Of a stretch of 64,000 nt of DNA, positions 17,506-26,360 are shown one piece after another. The DNA lies in contig OZ252261.1 of NCBI GenBank assembly GCA_965249955.1, positions 558,001-622,000 on the forward strand, written 5' to 3'. Both the position numbers and the translations under genes were made by a program. The notes beneath the pieces were generated by a model. It was not told where the DNA came from. It made no database searches and worked only from the letters and a program-made list of their open reading frames with translations. Source of the DNA: SB11 sp965249955 (GTDB lineage: Bacteria; Bacteroidota; Bacteroidia; UBA8524). Each line of letters starts with the position of its first letter. The stretch's first letter is position 1.

Positions 17506-18084
17506 TTATAATTGTGCCACATCAATCTGTGCGCAAAGAGCTTTAAATATTTCGTCAACTTCACCCACACCGTTAATTGATACAAATTTACCTTGCCCTT
17601 TGTAGTGGTTTGCTACGGGTAGGGTTTTGCTATTGTATACATCAATGCGCTCTTTTACTACTTCCTCATTTTGATCGTCGGCACGACCACTATCTTTACC
17701 ACGAAGCAATAGGCGCACTATCAACTCGGCATTTGCTACTTCTAAAGCTAGCATTTTGGCTATTTTAGTACCTCTTTCGGCCAACAGATTATCTAAGGCT
17801 TCGGCTTGAGCTACTGTACGCGGGAAACCATCAAATATAAAACCCTTTGAATTAGGGTTATTTTCAAGTTTACTACGTATCATGCCTATTACTACTTCAT
17901 CAGGCACTAACTGACCTGCATCCATAAGGCTTTTAGCCTTCAAGCCTAATTCGGTACCCTCGGCAATCTCTCCACGTAATAAATCACCGGTTGAAAGTTG
18001 TATTAATCCATATTTTTCGACCAACTTGGCCGATTGTGTACCCTTGCCGGAACCGGGAGGGCCAAAAAGAACTATATTGAGCAT
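17506..18084 (-). CDS. adk: Adenylate kinase, short form
   Basis: Interconverts ATP plus AMP with two ADP in the cytoplasm. The 192-residue length is that of the short form with a reduced LID, usual in Bacteroidota. The P-loop GPPGSGKGTQS is at residues 8-18, the AMP-binding segment STGDLLRGEIAEGTELG follows, and GFIFDGFPRTVAQAEAL holds the signature. The LID region is LLLRGKDSGRADDQNEEVVKERI without the Cys4 zinc site. An exact TATCTTTG -7 box lies at 18113-18120 on the minus strand, giving a leader of roughly 20 bases. obgE follows directly. Confidence 0.97.
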   Translation of the reverse strand: MLNIVLFGPPGSGKGTQSAKLVEKYGLIQLSTGDLLRGEIAEGTELGLKAKSLMDAGQLVPDEVVIGMIRSKLENNPNSKGFIFDGFPRTVAQAEALDNLLAERGTKIAKMLALEVANAELIVRLLLRGKDSGRADDQNEEVVKERIDVYNSKTLPVANHYKGQGKFVSINGVGEVDEIFKALCAQIDVAQL

Positions 18085-18112
18085 CAGCGTTGTACTTTAT
18101 TTTTAAGGGGTG

Positions 18113-18120
18113 CAAAGATA
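18113..18120 (-). promoter_or_regulatory. -7 box of adk-obgE (TATCTTTG)
   Basis: Exact TAnnTTTG match on the minus strand, 28 bases before the adk start. No clear -33 TTTG was found. Confidence 0.45.
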
Positions 18121-18174
18121 GGTATTTATTGGTTGTATTTAGCAGATGACCTATACCCTCTGTAAATGATTACT

Positions 18175-18735
18175 TTAACGCACTGCTCTTGTATCGGTAT
18201 CAGCTTCTTTCAACACATACACCCCGTCCAAATTTCTACCTAACCCATTGTAGTCCATACCATAGCCAACCACAAAACGGTTGGGAATTTCAATTCCCTT
18301 AAAGTCAATTTCTAACGGCACTTTTAATGCGTCAGGTTTTGCAAGAAGTGTAGCAATTTTAATACTAGCAGGTTGGTGTTGCTTCAACTCGGCAAGTAAA
18401 TAATGTAGTGTAAGCCCTGTATCAATTATATCTTCAACCAAAAGAACATCCTGCCCTTTAATATCTATATCCAAACCAAGTAATTGGCTCACAGTGCCTG
18501 TACTTTGTGTATTGTGGTACGATTTATACTTAATAAAAGAAAACTTTGCTTGTATGGTAAGCTGTTTTGCCAAATCAGCGGCAAACACAAAAGCCCCATC
18601 AAGTACAGGCAGTATAACGGGTGCTTTTTGTTTGTAAAAACTATTTATCTCATTGGCTACTATACCAACAGCGTTTTTAATTTCATGCACTGCTATAAAA
18701 GAGGCAAAGGTTTTATCGTGTAGTTGTATATCCAC
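18175..18735 (-). CDS. hpt: Hypoxanthine phosphoribosyltransferase
   Basis: Purine salvage enzyme joining hypoxanthine or guanine to PRPP. The 186-residue product has the PRPP-binding motif VLLVEDIIDTGLTLHYLLAEL, with the acidic pair ED and DTG typical of type I phosphoribosyltransferases. The flexible loop SFIKYKSYHNTQSTG and the purine-recognition end RFVVGYGMDYNGLGRNLDGVYVL are also present. It follows the adk-obg pair in the same orientation, but sits 90 bases upstream of adk with that gene's own promoter between, so cotranscription is uncertain. Confidence 0.95.
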   Translation of the reverse strand: MDIQLHDKTFASFIAVHEIKNAVGIVANEINSFYKQKAPVILPVLDGAFVFAADLAKQLTIQAKFSFIKYKSYHNTQSTGTVSQLLGLDIDIKGQDVLLVEDIIDTGLTLHYLLAELKQHQPASIKIATLLAKPDALKVPLEIDFKGIEIPNRFVVGYGMDYNGLGRNLDGVYVLKEADTDTRAVR

Positions 18736-18961
18736 ACTGCAAAGAAACTATGTATTAGCCTGAAAAAAAGAACTTATAAAATTTTATACTCCAACTAAAT
18801 CAGCATAGTTTAAAATAAAATGGTGCAGTTATTGCTTATTTTTTTCAAGAATTATTTTTTGGCTAAGTCTGTGGCAAAATAGTGTGGTGTTTGTCTAAAT
18901 TGCAGGCGGCTATACTTAGCTTTAAATATATTCGTTGCTTAATTGTTTGTGTAAACAGCCT

Positions 18962-20317
18962 ATGAACAAGAAATTTTTACTGTATACTGCTATTGCAATT
19001 GTTGCTCTTTTTGCCATTTGGTGGCTTTTTATAAAAAGCAATGCCCCTGATGGTGCCGATGTAACAGCCAAAGTTAAAAAAGGACGTTTTGATGTAATAA
19101 TAACCGTTACAGGCGAATTGCGTGCTAAAACTCAAACAGATATTACTGTTCCTTCAAGCCTTCGTTCAGCAGGTATATACCAAATAAAAATAAATGATTT
19201 AGTAGCCGAAGGCACCGTGGTTCAGCCCGGTGGTTATGTTGCCACGTTAGACAAAACCGAGGTGATGAACAAGCTGAACGAAGAATTATTAAATCTTCAG
19301 AAAAAACAATCAGAATACAACCAAACCCAACTTGATACGGCAATTCAGTTGCGTGAAGCCCGAGACGAGGTTGAAAACTATAAGTTTGAATTAGCCCAAA
19401 AGAAATTAGAATTAGAACAATCGGCATACGAAGCTCCATCAGTAAAACAACAGGTAGAAAATGCTTACGAAAAAGCCCAGCGTACACTAAAACAAAAAAA
19501 TGAAACCCTTGCCAACAAGGTAGCGCAGGCTAGAGCCAAAATGAGCATTGTTGCATCAGACCTTGCAAAAGCCCAAAACAAGTTGGATAAATACGAAGAG
19601 TTAGTCTCACAACTTACCATCACCGCCCCAAAAGCGGGAATGATTATATATGCTAAAGAATGGAACGGACGCAAGAGAGTAGTTGGCAGTACGGTAAACG
19701 TATGGGATCCTGAGGTTGCAAACGTACCCGATTTACGAGAGATGGAAGTAATATCTTACGTAAACGAAGTAGATATTCAAAAAGTAAAAGCAGGTCAAAA
19801 AGTTGATATTGGTTTAGATGCCGACCCAAATAAAAAACTGATAGGTAAAGTTAAAAATGTTGCCAGCATTGGCGAGCAACGCCCTAACCAAAATAGCAAA
19901 GTTTTTGAAGTGGTAATTGATGTTCTTTCTAGCGATAGCACTCTTCGCCCGTCTATGACTACAAGTTGCAATATTAACTATGGCGGTTACGATGATGCCC
20001 TTACTGTACCAATAGAAGCTGTTAATGTATCGGGAGCAATGTCGTTCGTTTATAAAACCAAAGGAGGCGAAATTACCCGCCAACAGGTATATGTAGAGGC
20101 CACTAACAATAAAGATGCCTATATAAAACACGGTCTTGAGGAAGGAGACGTGGTAATATTAAAAGACCTTTCTGATACTGCGGGTATGGACTGGAAGCTA
20201 TTACCTGAGAGTATTACTAAAGTACCTTTGGCTCCGATTGATACTTCTAAAAAAGAAGAAAAACCCAATGCCGCTGCCACCGGAGGTGATATTTTTATTA
20301 TTAGTGAAGACGAGTAA
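18962..20317 (+). CDS. Efflux periplasmic adaptor (MacA/HlyD-like)
   Basis: Inner-membrane-anchored periplasmic adaptor of 451 residues when started at the ATG at 18962; an upstream in-frame ATG at 18935 would add nine residues ahead of the natural signal anchor MNKKFLLYTAIAIVALFAIWW. A lipoyl/barrel-sandwich half-motif follows (KGRFDVIITVTGELRAKTQTDI). A long coiled-coil hairpin spans about 100-225 (KQQVENAYEKAQRTLKQKNETLANK), then the second lipoyl half (LTITAPKAGMIIYAKEW) and a beta-barrel domain. It is the first gene of an adaptor-permease-TolC operon. A TATATTCG box at 18927-18934 is a near match to a -7 element. Confidence 0.9.
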   Translation: MNKKFLLYTAIAIVALFAIWWLFIKSNAPDGADVTAKVKKGRFDVIITVTGELRAKTQTDITVPSSLRSAGIYQIKINDLVAEGTVVQPGGYVATLDKTEVMNKLNEELLNLQKKQSEYNQTQLDTAIQLREARDEVENYKFELAQKKLELEQSAYEAPSVKQQVENAYEKAQRTLKQKNETLANKVAQARAKMSIVASDLAKAQNKLDKYEELVSQLTITAPKAGMIIYAKEWNGRKRVVGSTVNVWDPEVANVPDLREMEVISYVNEVDIQKVKAGQKVDIGLDADPNKKLIGKVKNVASIGEQRPNQNSKVFEVVIDVLSSDSTLRPSMTTSCNINYGGYDDALTVPIEAVNVSGAMSFVYKTKGGEITRQQVYVEATNNKDAYIKHGLEEGDVVILKDLSDTAGMDWKLLPESITKVPLAPIDTSKKEEKPNAAATGGDIFIISEDE

Positions 20318-20331
20318 ACCAAAGGTAGCTA

Positions 20332-21675
20332 ATGAAATTTAACCGCCTCACGTTTAACTTTTTAATAGGGCTTGAAGCCATTACCTACAATGGTTTCCGC
20401 ACCTTTCTCACCTCATTGGGTATTATTTTTGGCGTATCGGCAGTTATAGCCATGCTGGCCATAGGTAAGGGTACTGAACAAGAAATTGCTGAACAGCTAA
20501 AACAAGTTGGCTCAAACAATATAACCATTACGGCCATTTGGAAAGATGACCAGCAAAAGGATAAGAACCAAGCATCGGAAGAAAAGGAAAGCGAAAAGGT
20601 TAAACGATACACTCCCGGACTTAGCATTGCCGATGGTGAAAACATTGTAAACACCCTAAAAAACTATGTTGATTTTGCCAGCCCCGAAATTGAGCTTGAA
20701 ACTCCTATTATGCGTAACGGTAAGCGATTATCGGGCAAAATAATAGGCATCAACAACCATTTTTTTGATGTAGCTGTGCTAAACGTTAGCGATGGAAACT
20801 TATTTAGCAATGTAAACTTTTCTCTTGCCCAACCTGTGTGTATTATTGGTAAATCGTTGCGAGCAAAATTATTTACTGATATTGAACCTATTGGGCAAAA
20901 AATGAAATGTGGTGATGTTTGGCTAACCGTAGTAGGTGTTTTGGGCGAAAAAAATGTATCCGACCAAACCATATCATCCTACGCAGTACGTAATGCCAAC
21001 GAAGAGGTTTATATACCTGTAAATACCATGCTGGCAAGGTTTAAAAATCGCGCAAAAATAACCCCAAGCGATATGCGCCGCAACAACGGGGATGATGACG
21101 ACCAAGAAAAAAAGCCTGAAAACTACCACCAAATAGACAAACTGGTGATAAAGGTGAAAAACACCGACCAAATGCGCGAGGTATCTGAAGTAGTAAAAAA
21201 AATACTGAAACGCCGACACAATGATGTGGAGGATTTTGAAATACAAATACCTGAACTACTGCTTAAACAACAGCAAAAAAACAAACGCCAGTTTAATAAT
21301 ATGTTAGCCTTTATTGCAGGCATATCTCTTATTGTTGGCGGTATAGGTATTATGAATATTATGCTTGCCAGCGTAATGGAACGCATAAAAGAAATTGGTC
21401 TTCGTCAATCACTTGGTGCTACCCGTAAAGATATATCGCTACAATTTATCAGTGAAGCTGTTACCATCAGCATATCGGGCGGTATACTAGGTGTTTTGGT
21501 AGGTATAGGCTTTTGCTACGCCATTGATTACTTTATGGAAACAAAAACCATTATCACCCCCTTTTCAATTCTCATATCGTTTACTATATCAATATTTGTG
21601 GGCTTAGTTTCAGGCATTGCTCCTGCTAGGCGTGCCGCCAAACAAGACCCCGTAGAATCATTAAGGTATGAATAA
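20332..21675 (+). CDS. MacB-like ABC transporter permease without ATPase domain
   Basis: Inner-membrane permease of 447 residues in the FtsX/MacB family. TM1 (TFLTSLGIIFGVSAVIAMLAIG) with the GTEQEI elbow is followed by a MacB-type periplasmic domain (about 50-315). Three C-terminal helices follow, including AFIAGISLIVGGIGIMNIMLASVMERIKEIGLRQSLGATRKD, the hallmark coupling-helix region, and the end PARRAAKQDPVESLRYE. The nucleotide-binding domain fused in MacB is absent, and no ATPase gene lies in this operon. The tolC-like gene overlaps its end by 8 bases. Confidence 0.93.
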   Translation: MKFNRLTFNFLIGLEAITYNGFRTFLTSLGIIFGVSAVIAMLAIGKGTEQEIAEQLKQVGSNNITITAIWKDDQQKDKNQASEEKESEKVKRYTPGLSIADGENIVNTLKNYVDFASPEIELETPIMRNGKRLSGKIIGINNHFFDVAVLNVSDGNLFSNVNFSLAQPVCIIGKSLRAKLFTDIEPIGQKMKCGDVWLTVVGVLGEKNVSDQTISSYAVRNANEEVYIPVNTMLARFKNRAKITPSDMRRNNGDDDDQEKKPENYHQIDKLVIKVKNTDQMREVSEVVKKILKRRHNDVEDFEIQIPELLLKQQQKNKRQFNNMLAFIAGISLIVGGIGIMNIMLASVMERIKEIGLRQSLGATRKDISLQFISEAVTISISGGILGVLVGIGFCYAIDYFMETKTIITPFSILISFTISIFVGLVSGIAPARRAAKQDPVESLRYE

Positions 21676-23119
21676 AAAAATTACCGTACTGCTAATATTT
21701 ACCCTTTGCACAGCCACCCTTTTTGGGCAAATGGTACTAAACCTGAAACAAGCCATAGCCTTTGGACACGAAAACAGTCCAAGCGCACGTAGCATAAAAG
21801 CAGCATATAGCAGTGCCGAGTGGAATTATATTTCATCACGTTCTGCCCTATTGCCCAGTTTATCACTTAATGGAAATTTACCCGGTTTATCGCGCAGGGT
21901 TACACAAATAACATTACCCACAGGTGGTTATTCTTTTCAGGAGCAAAATGCGGCCAGTTCAATAGGATCGCTAGATTTATCACAAAATATAACCGCTACA
22001 GGCGGAAGCGTATTTCTTTCATCAGGACTGGGACGAATAGACCAATTTGGAGCAAATCCTTATTCTGAATGGCAAGCGGCTCCATTACAATTGGGCATAC
22101 GCCAACCCTTATTTAAAGTGAATACTTTACGTTGGAACTGGAAACAAGCTAAACTGCAATACGAGTTTGCCAAAAAACAAGCTACCGAATCGTTAGAAGA
22201 TTTATCAATAGCCATTACCAATGCCTTTTTTGATTATTATATCGCTCAAAAACAGCTGAAAAATGCTGAGTACAATGCCGCTATAAACGACACACTGTAT
22301 ACCGTAGCCGAGGGCCGATACAATGTGGGCAAAATTGCCGAAAACGACAAACTGCAAGCTGAACTAAGTTTGATGAATGCCCGCAACACAGTCGATCAAA
22401 TAGGCATATCGTTAATCACTTCAGAAAAAAGACTAAAAAACTTTTTGGGCATACACGATAGTATAAAGTTGGAAGTGGTATACGAAGAAACCCCACCCTT
22501 GTACGTGGTTGAGTTTGAAAAAGCACTAGCCGAAGCCCGAGAAAACCGCAGTAACTATGTTGGATTTCAGATGCAGGAAATTGATGCTGATATAAATATT
22601 AACCAAGCTCTTGCCAGCCGTAGATTTACTGGCGACCTTACGGCTAGTTTTGGGTTAAACCAACGTGCAGGGCAGCTAGAGCAAGCATATAATAACCTAC
22701 AAAACTCGCAACAACTAACTATTGGTTTTAGTATGCCTATTTTAAATTTTGGGCGAAACAAAGCCGCCTACATGGTAGCCAAAAACGACAAAGAAAGCCG
22801 ACTGGCACAAATAGAAAACAACCGCAATAGCTTAGAACTGGAAATAATGAGTAACGTATTGCAATTTAACCAACTTAAAAAAATACTATTAATATCGGCA
22901 AAGGCCGATACCATTGCACGCCAACGTTACGATATAAGCACTAAGCGATTTATACTGGGCAAAATAGACCTTACCAACCTAACCATAGCCCAAAACGAGA
23001 AAGACCAAGCCCTTATAGGCTATATACGCAACCTGCAAAATTTTTGGGTAGCTTATTACCAACTGCGCCGCCTCACCCTGTTTGATTTTGAAACGGGAAA
23101 TAAAATATTGGTGAAATAG
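21668..23119 (+). CDS. TolC family outer membrane efflux protein
   Basis: Outer-membrane channel of 483 residues forming the exit duct of a tripartite pump. A signal peptide covers about 1-20 (LCTATLFGQ). Two structurally repeated halves with long helical hairpins are visible: SIKAAYSSAEWNYISSRSALLPSLSLNG and the second copy around RFILGKIDLTNLTIAQNEKDQALIGYIRNLQNFWVAYYQLRRLTLFDF, whose end is typical of the family. It overlaps the permease gene by 8 bases, so it is translated from the same operon mRNA. Confidence 0.92.
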   Translation: MNKKITVLLIFTLCTATLFGQMVLNLKQAIAFGHENSPSARSIKAAYSSAEWNYISSRSALLPSLSLNGNLPGLSRRVTQITLPTGGYSFQEQNAASSIGSLDLSQNITATGGSVFLSSGLGRIDQFGANPYSEWQAAPLQLGIRQPLFKVNTLRWNWKQAKLQYEFAKKQATESLEDLSIAITNAFFDYYIAQKQLKNAEYNAAINDTLYTVAEGRYNVGKIAENDKLQAELSLMNARNTVDQIGISLITSEKRLKNFLGIHDSIKLEVVYEETPPLYVVEFEKALAEARENRSNYVGFQMQEIDADININQALASRRFTGDLTASFGLNQRAGQLEQAYNNLQNSQQLTIGFSMPILNFGRNKAAYMVAKNDKESRLAQIENNRNSLELEIMSNVLQFNQLKKILLISAKADTIARQRYDISTKRFILGKIDLTNLTIAQNEKDQALIGYIRNLQNFWVAYYQLRRLTLFDFETGNKILVK

Positions 23120-23158
23120 TTAGTATACTTGCCCTGTCATCACACAAAAAAATAAGTA

Positions 23159-23650
23159 ATGCTGGTTTTCCCCCGTGTATTTTTAATATTTAGCAATAAA
23201 ACCCTATTGCAAACATTACTGGTAGGTGTTGTGCTATTAATTATAGCCTACTTAGGGTATCAGTTTGAAATAATGGAGTATGGCAGAGTATCTAGCGGAT
23301 TAACCCTTATAAGTTCAGTACTTGTATATGCAGGCGTATCACTGCTACTTAAAAACGGAAAATTTGCATATAGCCGATATGCCAACTTGCTAAACATTAA
23401 TGCAGCAATAATAATTATTGGGGCACTGTTTAAAATACAGCATTGGCCATTTGCAGATATGCTATTAATTATAGGTTTGTTTCCAATACCGGTTATTTAT
23501 ACCCTTTACTTTTTCACTACCAAAAAAGAATACTCGGTAATAGCTTTTTTAAAATTGGTATTTGTATTTACTTGGATACTTTGGCGACTGTTTAGAGTAG
23601 AGCATTGGCCGTATGCCGATGAGCTGCAAATAACTAGATTGCATTACTAA
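23159..23650 (+). CDS. Small membrane protein with two HWPxAD motifs
   Basis: Unknown function. The 163-residue product has four or five hydrophobic helices (LLVGVVLLIIAYLGY, LISSVLVYAGVSLLL, INAAIIIIGALFKI, LLIIGLFPIPVIYTLYFF, LVFVFTWILWRLF). Two near-identical loops, FKIQHWPFAD and FRVEHWPYAD, each close a helix. The GxxFKIxHWPxAD loop also occurs in GldL of the T9SS motor and in several uncharacterised Bacteroidota proteins, so a related membrane fold is likely, by inference. It follows the efflux operon by 39 bases and may belong to it or have its own promoter (TATACTTG just upstream). Confidence 0.75.
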   Translation: MLVFPRVFLIFSNKTLLQTLLVGVVLLIIAYLGYQFEIMEYGRVSSGLTLISSVLVYAGVSLLLKNGKFAYSRYANLLNINAAIIIIGALFKIQHWPFADMLLIIGLFPIPVIYTLYFFTTKKEYSVIAFLKLVFVFTWILWRLFRVEHWPYADELQITRLHY

Positions 23651-23699
23651 TCATTTTAGTTGCGTTTATTCTGTCTAACTATAAAAAACTAAATGATAA

Positions 23700-24452
23700 T
23701 TAACCCTTCCTCACATTATTCAAAAAGCGTAGAGTGAGAAAGTAGTTTAGTCCGCGAGAAACATTATTCCACAGCGTAGTAAAAAAACCAAAGTAGTGTA
23801 TCATTACCCCAAAACGTTCGCGCACTCCCGCCCAGCGTTGTTGCGAGCTTATACCGTCTTGCATAAATTGGGTAATCACCAAATGAATATTCTTGCTGCT
23901 TTTAGCATTTTTTAGCAAGCGTATAGCCCAATCTATATCAGCAGCTATTTTATAGTTCAGATTGTAGCTTGGGGTAATCTCTTTTTTACTGATGATGGAT
24001 TGATGACATACTACCATACCCTGCTCAAAACTTTTCCATGTCAGTTTTTCAGGCGGGGTAAAGTGACGCATACCCACAAACTGGTAGTTAGTATCAATAA
24101 TTTTGGTATCGCCATACAGCACATCCTCGCCATTGCATTGCGCAAAAGCATTAGCAATAGTATCGGGGCTATCCAGTAAATCGCCTGCATTTAGCACCAT
24201 AGTATAATCGCCCGTCACCATTTGCAAGCCCTTGTTCATAGCATCGTACAAACCGTTATCGCGCTCGCTTACCCATTGGCTCACCACATTAGGATATTTT
24301 TTCACAATATCCACCGTACCGTCTTTGCTGCCACCGTCAACAATAATGTACTCAATATTAGTATAGGTTTGCGCGGCAATGCTTTGTATAGTAGGCTCTA
24401 AAAACCTTTCAGCATTGTAGGTAACAGTAATTATGGATAACTTAGGCTGCAT
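23700..24452 (-). CDS. Glycosyltransferase family 2
   Basis: Cytoplasmic nucleotide-sugar-dependent glycosyltransferase of 250 residues with the GT-A fold. The N-terminus PKLSIITVTYNAERFLEPTIQSI and YIIVDGGSKDGTVDIVKKY are the classic GT2 nucleotide-binding strands. SERDNGLYDAMNKGLQMVTGDYTMVLNAGD provides the metal-binding acidic region, where NAGD stands in for the usual DxD. Acceptor and sugar are unknown. It is an isolated gene, with an exact TATCTTTG box ending 7 bases before its ATG, and ends close to the convergent small membrane protein gene. Confidence 0.93.
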   Translation of the reverse strand: MQPKLSIITVTYNAERFLEPTIQSIAAQTYTNIEYIIVDGGSKDGTVDIVKKYPNVVSQWVSERDNGLYDAMNKGLQMVTGDYTMVLNAGDLLDSPDTIANAFAQCNGEDVLYGDTKIIDTNYQFVGMRHFTPPEKLTWKSFEQGMVVCHQSIISKKEITPSYNLNYKIAADIDWAIRLLKNAKSSKNIHLVITQFMQDGISSQQRWAGVRERFGVMIHYFGFFTTLWNNVSRGLNYFLTLRFLNNVRKG

Positions 24453-24459
24453 TTAGGGG

Positions 24460-24467
24460 CAAAGATA
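24460..24467 (-). promoter_or_regulatory. -7 box of the glycosyltransferase gene (TATCTTTG)
   Basis: Exact TAnnTTTG on the minus strand, 7 bases before the ATG at 24452. The upstream -33 position falls in the 113-bp repeat array, where no TTTG is seen. Confidence 0.5.
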
Positions 24468-24485
24468 TTTCTTTTTTCTTCTTCG

Positions 24486-24937
24486 TCGGGTTGAAACCCG
24501 ACGCTATTCATACCTTACGGATTAAAACAAAATAACACACCAAAAACTAAGGCTCACCTTATGATTAGAATAGGCTTTAAAGCCTATCGCAAAATACATC
24601 GGGTTGAAACCCGACGCTACTCATACCTTACGGATTAAAACAAAATAACACACCAAAAACTAAGGCTTACTTTATGATTAGAATAGGCTTTAAAGCCTAT
24701 CGCAAAATACATCGGGTTGAAACCCGACACTACTTATACCTTACGGATTAGCAAAAAACAACACTCCAAAAACTAATACTGACTTTATGATTAGAATAGG
24801 TATTCATACCTATCGAAAAATACATCGGGTTGAAAACCAACGCTATTCAGACCTACGGATTAGCTAAAATAACACACCAAAAACTAATACTGACTTTATG
24901 ATTAGAATATCATTCATGCCTATCACCTCATCAAAAA
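24486..24937 (+). repeat. Four tandem copies of a 113-bp hairpin-bearing unit
   Basis: The marker TCGGGTTGAAA recurs at 24486, 24599, 24712 and 24825, an exact spacing of 113 bases. Copies 1 and 2 are almost identical, copy 3 has diverged and copy 4, next to holB, is most decayed with small deletions. Each intact unit holds two hairpins, TCGGGTTGAAACCCGA and ATAGGCTTTAAAGCCTAT (ATAGGTATTCATACCTAT in copy 3), separated by AT-rich sequence. No open reading frame runs through it. It fills the 541-base gap between the divergent glycosyltransferase and holB genes. It is not a CRISPR array, because whole units repeat without variable spacers. Confidence 0.92.
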
Positions 24938-24993
24938 AGCAAAACCTTTAATTTTTCAAAATAGCATAACAACACATTTCCTAACTTCGCCCG

Positions 24994-26106
24994 GTGCAAT
25001 TTAAAGATATCATAGGCCAAGAAGCCATAAAGAAAAAACTGATAACAGGTGTGCAAGAAGGGCGCGTTCCTCATGCCCAAATGTTTTTAGGTCCCGAAGG
25101 GAACGGCAACCTTGCCCTTGCCCTTGCCTATGCACAGTATATAGGCTGCCCCAATAAAACCGACGATGATAGTTGCGGCACTTGCCCCAACTGTACAAAA
25201 TACAGCAAACTAATTCACCCCGATTTGCATTTTACCTACCCTACGGTGGGCGCAAAAGAAATATCAGACAATTTTATAGAGCAGTGGCGCACCACCTTTT
25301 TAGCCAATCCCTATTTGGGCGTTTTCGATTGGCTGATGAGTTTGGGGGCTGAAAACAAACAGGGCAATATTACAGTTGATGAATGCCGAAACATCATCAA
25401 AAAACTATCGCTAAAAAGTTTTGAAGGCAACTTTAAAGTGTTAATAATGTGGATGCCCGAATATTTAGGCAAAGAAGGCAATACACTACTAAAACTGATA
25501 GAAGAGCCACCACAAAAAACACTGTTTTTATTGGTGGCTAATAACGACGAGCATATTTTGGGCACCATAAAATCGCGCACCCAATTGGTAAAAATACCCG
25601 CCTTGCAACAGCCCCAAATACAAGATGCTTTGATGCAGCGAAACCAAGCCGATGCCGAAACAGCTCGTGCAGCAGCATTTTTAAGCGAGGGTAACTACAA
25701 CCTTGCCGTAAAATTGTTGAGCCAAACCGAAAACAACTTTTTCGACAGTTTCCGCAATTGGATGCTAATGTGCTACAAAAACGATATGGCTAATGTATTA
25801 TCGTGGGTTGATGAAGCCGCTACACTTGGGCGCGAAATGCTGAAACACTTTTTGGCTTACGGGCTACACATTTTCCGCGAATGCCTTATCGCCCAAAATA
25901 CTGACGGGCAAATGCTACGCCTTACCGAAAAAGAGCGTGATTTTGTGGGCAAATTTTCTAACTTTCTCACCACCAACACTATCGAAACCATTACTAACGC
26001 CTTTAACGACGCTATTTACCACACCGAACGAAATGCTAATGCCAAGATTACATTAATTAATTTATCTTTGCTTATTAAAAATAACTTGGCCGTTAAAGTG
26101 GGGTAG
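24994..26106 (+). CDS. holB: DNA polymerase III subunit delta'
   Basis: Clamp-loader subunit of 370 residues from the AAA+ family. The start is a GTG at 24994 giving MQFKDIIGQEAIKKKL. The Walker A position reads GPEGNGNLALA, lacking the GK[ST] and so non-hydrolytic, as expected for delta'. The zinc-binding cysteines CxxCxxC appear in DDSCGTCPNCTKY. An SRC-like motif is replaced by KSRTQLVKIP, which retains the Arg finger region. A TAACTTCG near-consensus -7 box ends 4 bases upstream. It leads the conserved Bacteroidota group holB-ricT-gldH. Confidence 0.93.
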   Translation: MQFKDIIGQEAIKKKLITGVQEGRVPHAQMFLGPEGNGNLALALAYAQYIGCPNKTDDDSCGTCPNCTKYSKLIHPDLHFTYPTVGAKEISDNFIEQWRTTFLANPYLGVFDWLMSLGAENKQGNITVDECRNIIKKLSLKSFEGNFKVLIMWMPEYLGKEGNTLLKLIEEPPQKTLFLLVANNDEHILGTIKSRTQLVKIPALQQPQIQDALMQRNQADAETARAAAFLSEGNYNLAVKLLSQTENNFFDSFRNWMLMCYKNDMANVLSWVDEAATLGREMLKHFLAYGLHIFRECLIAQNTDGQMLRLTEKERDFVGKFSNFLTTNTIETITNAFNDAIYHTERNANAKITLINLSLLIKNNLAVKVG

Positions 26107-26360
26107 CGTATAGTGCTGATATTTAATGGAAGATTAGTGAGTTGGAGCGCCAAACGTTTGATTTTTTTTGCGAGGTAAACCTTTAGCAACCAATTTGTTT
26201 TGGCTCTGCGTATAATCTATCAAAAAAATACAGTCTCAAACCTATGTTTGGGGCAATATTACAGGTATACCTGCAAAGCAAATCATTTGTTTAGCCCTAC
26301 GCTTTTTTGTGCTAAGTTGTACATATTTATTAACTTACGGATAAAAGAACGATATAGAGT
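26107..26360 (+). other. Intergenic region upstream of ricT, no gene seen
   Basis: About 254 bases without a convincing open frame. It contains a 10-base palindrome CAAACGTTTG near 26153 and no exact TAnnTTTG -7 box near the start codon. The region may hold the ricT promoter, but I cannot place it. Confidence 0.4.

Noticed and set aside
23648..23702. Imperfect inverted repeat between the small membrane protein and glycosyltransferase genes
   Set aside because: Arms ATCATTTTAGTT and AACTAAATGAT need a bulge and a 25-base loop, so a terminator call would be weak.
24486..24937. Possible CRISPR array
   Set aside because: Whole 113-bp units repeat with no variable spacers between short repeats, and no cas genes are near.
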